Shown one piece after another: positions 56,201-64,000 of a stretch of DNA of 64,000 bases. A program made the position numbers and the translations under genes. The notes below the pieces were generated by a model. The model saw only the letters and a program-made list of their open reading frames with translations. It did not search any database and was not told where the DNA came from. The stretch is from Ottelia alismoides (lineage: Eukaryota > Streptophyta > Magnoliopsida > Alismatales > Hydrocharitaceae). Each line of letters opens with the position of its first letter. Within the stretch, counting starts at the first letter, position 1. Location of the stretch: assembly GCA_037367405.1 (NCBI GenBank), contig JAZKJV010009615.1, forward strand, positions 558,001-622,000, given 5' to 3'.

Positions 56201-59126
56201 TATTTCTTTTGAATTTTATTTCTAGTTTGTCATGTAGTGTGTAATGTGGCCCAACCTGGGTCGGTCTACAGTTGACCCTTGGTCAACTGACCCCCTGCAC
56301 CCTAATGCTGTTAGACCTTGTCGACTACCCTTCTTCTTGATTTATTCCTTCCATTTCTTTCTTTTTTTAGGATGAATACTTCGTAGCCTTTGACCCTCGA
56401 TCCATGGTCTTTCATGCCAGCTTCATTCCTTGATCTGAGGGCATTGATTGTTCTTCCCACGTCAAAGCTCCATGTATAAAACTAACCCTCCAACCATCAT
56501 TTGAATTTGATCATCTTTCACCTTTGAAATTCCCGATTTCTCTCGTGCTCTAGTTTTCTAGTGACAACTGGAAGCTCACCGAACTTGTTGGCGTGGAGGA
56601 AGAGGTGTGGATGAGGTGATCTAAGCATCACCGGCCACCACCAGGCGGAGCTCCGACCGGTTCCTTCTCCATTGAGGATGAGCCCTAGATTTTTGTCTCT
56701 TTTAACTCCTAGAATTAATATTAGTCTACTTTCGCATTTAGTTCATGTTATTTCCGCATTTTATTTCATATTTTGCAAATCGAAATTTGCTAGAGCTCCA
56801 GCTCCGACTGATGTTCCACCGTACTCCACCTGTTCTCTGACCCGCCTAACACCCTTATCTCCTTGCCCTTCATTTCTTCTACACCCTAACACATCTCGTT
56901 CACCTTGGTCCTCTTTGGATCAGGAGATCAGGTCTCCTCCGCTGCCTCTTGCCGGAGATCTCTGTCTCGACTCAACCCCCATCCATTTTATCCCCAAACG
57001 CCCCCCTCGACCTAGCCTTTTCTACGTATAGGCTAACCATACATGTCTAGATGGTCAAAGGACTCAGAAGACGTGATTTTGACTCAGTCAGAGGTTTCCT
57101 GAGCGCCCCATCTTGCTCGACCACCTGGAACCTCGTCTGAGGTTCCTGGACATTTTTGGAGCCATTAGTAGCTGTAGAGTGATGTCGGAAGCATTTTGAG
57201 CCTTGAAGCATCACCCAAGACCGTCAGAGGAAGGAACAAAAATTTAACAAAGCCTAGTCGATGATGCGTTCTTCCTTGTTCTTCTAGGGAGGTCCACAAT
57301 CGTCCGATCGAGGCCCTTCTCCAGAAGCTCCGACTGTCGTTGGATCCTAGCACCCTGGACTGTCTGATCAGCCGCCCATATCTAATCCACGCATGAAGTG
57401 TCATCGACCATTGAGGAGCAGGCGCATGGATTAGTGGAAAGATCTCAGTCTGCTTTTGGTTATTTATTTTTTAGTATAAAAACTTTCCTCTGTAGTTCAA
57501 TAATTTTTATAAAATTTGTATTAAGGGCCCAAATCTTCTATGATTTGCATTTTGGTCTCTCGCAACGGTACCTCACGTAGCGTACAAGTGAGGGGATAAG
57601 CAATTTACAAGGGCCCCTTGCGGGTTATTATTATTTAGTTTAGAAAATTTTGAATTGTGTAATATTTTGTTTGAAAATTGCATGTATGCTCTGTAACTTT
57701 ATGGATATTGCACTTACACCCCTACCATATGTATAAAATTAAATATCTTTGGAATTTTTGTGCAAATGACCCTTTAGTTATATTTTATGTTCTAGAATGA
57801 ATGTTTATTTATTTTTAATTTCATTTAAGTCCCTGTCAGTATAGTAATTTTATTTCTTGTATTTCTTGCATTAGTAATATCATTTTTCATCAATAATCTA
57901 TGGGAAAGTCATTTTAAGTGCATGATGTTCTATTAAATCACATATATTTTTCTTAGGGCAATTAAAACTAATTTCCTATATTTAAAAATTTAAAAACATA
58001 GCATTTGTTTTAAGTGCATGATGTTCGTAGGGCGCTTATTTCTGTTTGCATTAAAAAGTACAAAAAATTATATTTTTTGAAAAATTCTAAAAAATAGGTA
58101 TTGCTTATTACTGTATTTTGCACTTGCAAAACAAAAATCACTAAAAAATACAAAAGAAAAAAGTGCAAAACTTTCTTACCGTAAAAAATGAGAAAAAATA
58201 CGAAAAACTCCAAAAATATCATTTTCCATTTCTATAGCTTATTTATATTATATATTACACACTAGAAATAATTTTGGAAAATTTTGAGCTATTTAGATCT
58301 TTTTATATTCCATAACATTTCGATATTAGATTACTGCTAATTGTCTTCCTAATTAAAAATACAAAAAATTAGTAAAAATTCTGATAAAAATACAAAAAAC
58401 AGAATAAAATATAAAAAGACAAAATATTTTATTTTCTCTATTTTGGTATCTATAGATATATTCATATATATACTAGACTATATTATATAAATATAGATAT
58501 ATTTACTTATATTATTATTAGTATTATTATTAAAAATACCCTATATATTTTAAAAACCCTCAGAAAATAACAAGGATTGCACTTAGGAATTTTCTAATTT
58601 TTTACCTATATGATATATATTTATATCTTATATAATATCTACAATATATATTGCCCCTATATACTTATATATACATAAAACTTATTTATTAAAAAGAAAA
58701 CAAAACATTAGAAAATCTAAAAGGAAATAAAAATCATAAATAAAAATAATATAAAATATTATAAATTAAACATTAAAAAAATAAATAGTAAAAACCATAA
58801 AAATAATAAAATTCCCTACAAAACATTAAAAATTATTTATCGCTTATTTTGTCAATTTGTGTGATCTATCCATGTTGCTCCTTAGTGTTACGACTCCAAC
58901 ACTTGCATACCATACATATCATTATGTAGGACATAATAAATTTTAGGTCATTGTTCTTCATTAATTGAGCATTATCGTGGGTCAATTGTTGATGCAGTCT
59001 GCTTGAGGAAATATGAGAGCTGAGAGAGCGGTCGACACAGTGATTGTAAGGTCCGACTTGTCGGGTACTGTAGATCCTCCAAGATCTGACACTAGGATCC
59101 CTCCTCAATCATCTGTATTCATCAAG
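56200..59126 (+). mobile_element. Sense LTR-like region ending at a primer site
   Basis: TATAAAA at 56474-56480, followed by a pyrimidine-rich leader with CCACCACCAGGCGGAGCTCC-type sequence, then AT-rich U5-like sequence to TGTATTCATCA just before the primer site. The 5' limit is not determined and no partner LTR is in the window. Short frames such as 56672-57031 show no known motif. Confidence 0.45.
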
Positions 59127-59144
59127 TGGCACCGTTGCCGGGGA
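59127..59144 (+). other. Primer binding site, gypsy type
   Basis: TGGCACCGTTGCCGGGGA, one base off the common plant TGGCGCCGTTGCCGGGGA primer site, two bases after an LTR-like TTCATCA end. Only 37 bp of putative internal region follows before the start of repeat copy 2. Confidence 0.8.
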
Positions 59145-59181
59145 GAAACATTTAGGATAGATTTTTGTGTGCTTTTTCTTT

Positions 59182-62100
59182 CATTATATACACTAAATCA
59201 ATCTTCCAAAAAAATATATTATATTATTTTTAAAAAGTTAAAAACACATAAAGATCTCAAATAGATTAAGAAATTCATAAAAATTAAAAAAACTAATTAT
59301 TTTTTTGAAAAAATATTTTATAGATCTCTATTCCTTTTAAAACAAAACCAAAAACCCAAATAAAAATAATAAAACCATATCTTTAAAATCCCAAGACCTT
59401 GATTTTATTCTATAATTTTTATAACAATTCTCTATAACTTCTATTGATTTCTAATTCTTATATTTTTAAATATTGATCTCCATTGCTTAGTAAAATCATC
59501 CTCTAGTACTTATATTAATTCTATTCAAATAATATAATATTCTTCAAATACTCCACTTTTTTATAATAAAATCATTCTCAAATAATTTTTTTTAAAATCA
59601 GCTAAAAGTCTAATTTATTGTCAAAATATACAAAAATTTATAACTAAGCTAACAAGTATTTTATTTAATTCATTAATATATTTATATATAGGTATTTTTA
59701 CCTCACGAACCCTAAAAACTTTGAAAATTCCAGCTCGACCTTCTAAACATCATTATTACCCCCTCAACCCCGTAAACATGCTCTGTCTAATCAGACAAAC
59801 CGTTCCATCAATTTTACTTTTACTCGAGTTAATACATTAGGTTAACGTTAAGTTAATCTAACCAGGGAAGAATTACATGGTGGATCTTTCACCTCCCTAT
59901 CTCCTTTGTCCTCTTCTTCTCCCTCCATTCTTTTTCTTCCTCTTTATTTTCTATCTCTTCACCTCATATCCATCCATCCACCAAATCACTAATTTTTATT
60001 TTTTTCACGGATAAACCATCCCTTCTGATCATGAAAATGGTTTTTTCCAGTTTTTTAAGGATGGTTTCTTCAACCGAATGATCAAGTGTTTAAACTTGCT
60101 AAACAAATAAATGTAGGTACTGATGAATCTTGATGAGCTTGAAAATCATCTCTTTAATTGGCGATAATTGTAGTATAGGAGACAAAATTTGATTCAGTAA
60201 AAACCACAATCTTTGAATGTTATGGAGAATTTTTACTTGACAAGTATTCCAAGGTCGAACACAGTGAACATTGATTTTTAGTAGCATGGTTTTAAATTAG
60301 ATTAAATAAATAATTAAATATGATGATGAAAATACAATGAAATGAGATGCAATGCAAATAAATTAAACAGAAAGATAAGCATCGGATCTGAGATTATGGT
60401 TTTTAATCCAAACAATAATAATCAATATCCTTGAAATCAAATCATAGATCAAAAGGATAAATTTGAGAAATATTTATCAATAAAATCTAGGTTGTATGCT
60501 AGAAGGTTAATCACTCAAATAATAACCTTGCAAATATTCAGATCAATTGAGAAGAATTATCCTCAAACTTCCCTACAAATCCTTAAATAAATCAATTTCT
60601 AATTACATGAAAAGTTAGAGAAAATGATTAGTTTCAACTCAATGACTCCTACATAAATTAGATCCTCAATTAAAAACCACATATAGTCACAAGGGAATTA
60701 ATCAAATAGAAAATCCACAATCGAACCCCTGCAAGGATTCGATCCTCAAAGGTTATCAATAGAAATACTTAGCAAATTAAATATTCTTTATTGCATACCC
60801 TGCAGAACAAATCATTAATCCACTCAATAAAATAGTGCACAAAATGTCAAAATTTAGCATGCATATATCAAGAGATTTAGCAAATAATTCTCATCAATAA
60901 ATATCTTCAGATTTGTTCACAAAGACATATAACGTGAAAGAGCACGGGATAAGATTGAAAATGACATGTTATATGCTAAATGTGGAGTTCAAATGAGAAA
61001 GCCATGTTAAACTGAATTTCCAAGGATTAAAATGTAATAATAATCCTTCTCAAATTGGTCCTTAGAGGACTTATCTGTAATTCACGAAAGTCGGGAGAGT
61101 CTTTCTGCAAATTTTCCATAGAGGAACGTGCTTGGCACGTGCCTCAACAATTGGGGATCTTTTTGTAATTCTTGAAATTGTGAGGGTACTAACACAATTT
61201 ACCCAAGAATGTGCACCACACGTGACTTCTGGATAGAGGACCTTCTTTTTAGTCCTGGAACTTGGAGAGTGGAACTTGCAATTTGCCCACAAGGTGTGTC
61301 GCGCATGTGAACACCAGTTGATAGGTGTTGACTTGTGATTTGATGGTAAATGGGGGGGGAGGTAAGAAAATGTTTCCCATCCTCACGTGCCTCGCACGTG
61401 AGAGGGGAGCGGTGGAAGCAGTAAGCGGAGCATGCAACGATTGTAGAGGCTCCTCCTCCTAGAACTAGAGGCGCAGGGGCTTCTTGCAGGAGGAGAACCA
61501 ATCGATGGTGGCGATGACTTCTGTAGGGTGGCTTTGGCAGAGTAGACGAGCAATGTTGGGGACATGTTCGAGCGTGACCGGGCTGGAGATGTTGGTGGTT
61601 AAGTATGAGCGGGGCGGAGCTCGGTGGAGCAGCTGGACCTGCATGGGTTAAAAAATCGCAAGCGAAGAGGAAAATGGTTGGGCTCATGTGGAGGTGAGAG
61701 AATTTGAGCGGAGCTCTAATCTTTGCAAGAATGGAGGTGGACGGAGATTCGGAAAAATAGAAGGAAATCGAAGAGGGGGAGAAGGGTGAGATGGATTTGG
61801 ATCGAAGTTCACCAGGGAACAAGGAGGTAGAAGCTCCCTGGTGTTGTAGGTACAATAATAAAAGCAACTATAAATATATAAATATATATAAGGAGGGTTA
61901 GAAAATACCAGTATCGGATTTTATGCAATACCAATTTGATGATGAAATGAATTACCAACTTGCCGAGGCGTGCAAAATGTACTGATCTTAAGAATAGATT
62001 CGTACCCCCATGGAGCTTCCGATGGTGCAATCGATATTGGTAAGACTACTCTCCATGATACAACGGCGAGATCTCAATGGGTATGCACGTACCAACATCG

Positions 62101-64000
62101 ATATCTATTGAGCGACGATAGATCATTCCTTCAAGTTGACTCGCTCCGAAAGAATAGAGTGGATAGAATGATTATGTATTATGTATTAAGAAAGAAAATG
62201 CTATAGGCCCCTTTATATACATACACAACAAGGGAACATTACATATTTAAAACAATCAATTATATCCTCCATTTAATTTGAATAGTAATTATTCATAAAA
62301 TAACGTATTAAAATATAATAATGAGGATTCAATATTCTCATAATGTGCACAACATCCATCATTATTATTATAAAGTAAAATGTGTAACATACAACATGCA
62401 TACAAAATTACACAAAAGATTTAAATATTATATTAATGATATTATTAATAATATATTGACAATAAATCATATCCATGTAAAGATATTAGAAAACATGATA
62501 GTGATATAATATCACTAATAAACTATCATGCAAAAAAACGTATGCTATAAATTACATGCTCATTGATGCTAACCAAATAAAGTTCATGTACCAATAAATA
62601 TAAAATAAATTCACCTTTATGTTTTTAACAAACTAATAAAAGTATTTGAAATATAATAAAACATCAACAGGTGTTTAATCACTCGAAGGACCTTATGAAT
62701 GGGGCATGAGCTCCTACAGCATAGAGCTACTACATGGTTGGAAGATGTCGCAGGTCACACTGATCTCAGCTCTGTAGTCGCTTCCTTACAACTCTTACCT
62801 GGAGTAGACGTCGAGGATGGGGGAAAGATATCTGATGGTAGATGCTCAGATCGATGGACGAAGATGGCATTTTATGAGGAGGAGGAGGCAACGATTGGAA
62901 GGGACGATCAATGGGGCGATGTTACATGGCACGACCGTAACGATCGAAGGTGGAAGGGCATAAGGGAGGAAGAGGTGCAAGGGCCGTGGCGGAGGTGCGA
63001 GGTGGGCGGCGACCATTACAAGGGAGGGAGGAGGGTGGCAGGCGTAAGGGGTTGCTCAGGCACGTGCTACGCACGTGCACGCTGAGGGAGATGGTGTCAC
63101 GTACGTGGCACATGCGGGAGGAAAGATAAGGGTTGGTGAGGGGTCACGTAATGAGCATGTAACCAGGCATGGGCAGAGGAGAGAGAAAGTGAGGTTCCAT
63201 GTGACACGCTCAGCGGCTGTCACGTGTCACCTCGAAAAAATTTGAAAACATAATGAGAAAGAAAAATGGAAAAAAATAGAAGGAGGCCTCGGATCTAAAA
63301 ATTTCCTTCACAAAAGTTGATCAGCTCGACAAGATCTACAACTCATGAAGGATTCCAGGAGCAAAAGAGATCATCTGTACAAAGTGGTATTTTTGGTGTT
63401 TCCCCATGTGTATAGAAAACCTGCTTTTTGAGATTTTACAATTTTTCGATGCTTTTAAAAAAGAACCAAAAATCCAAAAAAATATGATAAAATAAAAGAC
63501 ACTTAATTACATATTAAATATTTTTGGATTTTTAATAAATAAGAAAATAGGGAAATTAAATAGAAGTATGAAACACGCGTATTTTGTAAAGACTCACAAA
63601 GGTCACTCGGAATTAGTCAGTTTCTTTGATTTCAATCTTAATCTAGATTTGAATTTTTATACTACTTGATAAAACTTTCGTCAAAGAATAGAAATGAAAA
63701 ATAAATAAAGTAAAAAAGATTAATTATGTACATAAAAACTCTAGTTGAAAATCACAAAAAGGTAAAATACGCAAAAGAGGCCTAAAACCCAACTTTCACA
63801 AATGAGCTCTGAATTTTATTAAATTGGTCTTGTTTTGAAGGTATTTGAAAATAGAGTACTTTAAAAGTGAGTAGACAAAAATCAGACACTGTATGAGAGA
63901 GACATGCATATTTTAGTCTGTCAGATGTGAAATTAGGTTTTGGGTTTATTTGTCACTTATTTGAGTTAGCAATTTTTTTATTTTTTATTTATTCTTGTTA
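59182..64000. repeat. Long direct repeat, copy 2 (runs off the window)
   Basis: Copy of 50037-54858, offset 9,145 bp before the G run and 9,142 bp after it. The last bases still match copy 1, so the repeat extends beyond 64000. It begins 37 bp after the primer site, not at an LTR boundary. Confidence 0.95.

Noticed and set aside
50037..64000. Reading the two long repeats as LTRs of one giant element
   Set aside because: They do not start with TG, the primer site lies before and not after copy 2's start, and the left copy has no adjacent primer site.
1..64000. CRISPR array, bacterial operon or phage-type system
   Set aside because: All direct repeats are transposon- or microsatellite-type; spliced AP2A exons and plant LTR elements show a eukaryotic nuclear context.

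Overview
This is eukaryotic, almost certainly flowering-plant, nuclear DNA. The evidence is Ty1/copia and Ty3/gypsy retrotransposons with plant-type primer sites, plant L1-type LINEs, TIR elements and MITEs, and six exons of a spliced AP-2 alpha-adaptin gene whose first exon and leader are GC-rich against AT-rich surroundings. That contrast leans monocot, but the species is not resolved. There is no operon, CRISPR array, rRNA or convincing tRNA gene.

Layout. 1-1401: Ty1/copia RT-RNase H, cut by the window edge. 1455-2430: 3' part of a LINE with a (TTG)n tail. 2880-25825: one antisense LINE relic ('LINE-A') broken into three pieces by two large nested insertions. The first insertion is a gypsy array, 3335-15805, with three ~2.28-kb LTRs and two internal regions repeating at exactly 5,097 bp inside a single CCTTT target duplication. 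The second is an old TIR element, 15835-25355, which itself took in another antisense LINE ('LINE-B'). LINE-B then received a 149-bp SINE-like insert and a full-length but broken sense LINE ('LINE-C', 17734-24893). LINE-C was in turn hit by a 1.37-kb TIR element with a 9-bp target duplication, which contains a second, smaller member of what looks like the same family.

26295-30050 (minus strand): first six exons (253 codons, all splice sites canonical) of AP2A, the alpha subunit of the clathrin adaptor AP-2. No later exon was found to the left, so either intron 6 is at least 26 kb and holds all the nested elements, or the gene is 3'-truncated.

30300-40470: gene-poor AT-rich DNA with a foldback element, a 343-bp duplication carrying a tRNA-like stretch, and a cluster of TIR/MITE elements sitting in (TA)n tracts. 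40471-48821: a non-coding LTR retrotransposon (LARD-like) with 2.4-2.7-kb LTRs, recognisable PBS and PPT, and several internal PPT-like motifs. 50037-64000: a near-identical direct repeat at spacing 9,145 bp (second copy cut by the window end). It contains an antisense LTR related to the LARD, G-box palindromes, and a sense LTR end with a PBS.

The only host protein-coding gene I can support is AP2A. The most unusual objects are the three-LTR gypsy array, which keeps intact integrase ORFs but lacks gag and the RT active site, and the nested TTTCGG-rich 9-bp-TSD elements. Boundaries of old elements are approximate; all comparisons were made by eye.
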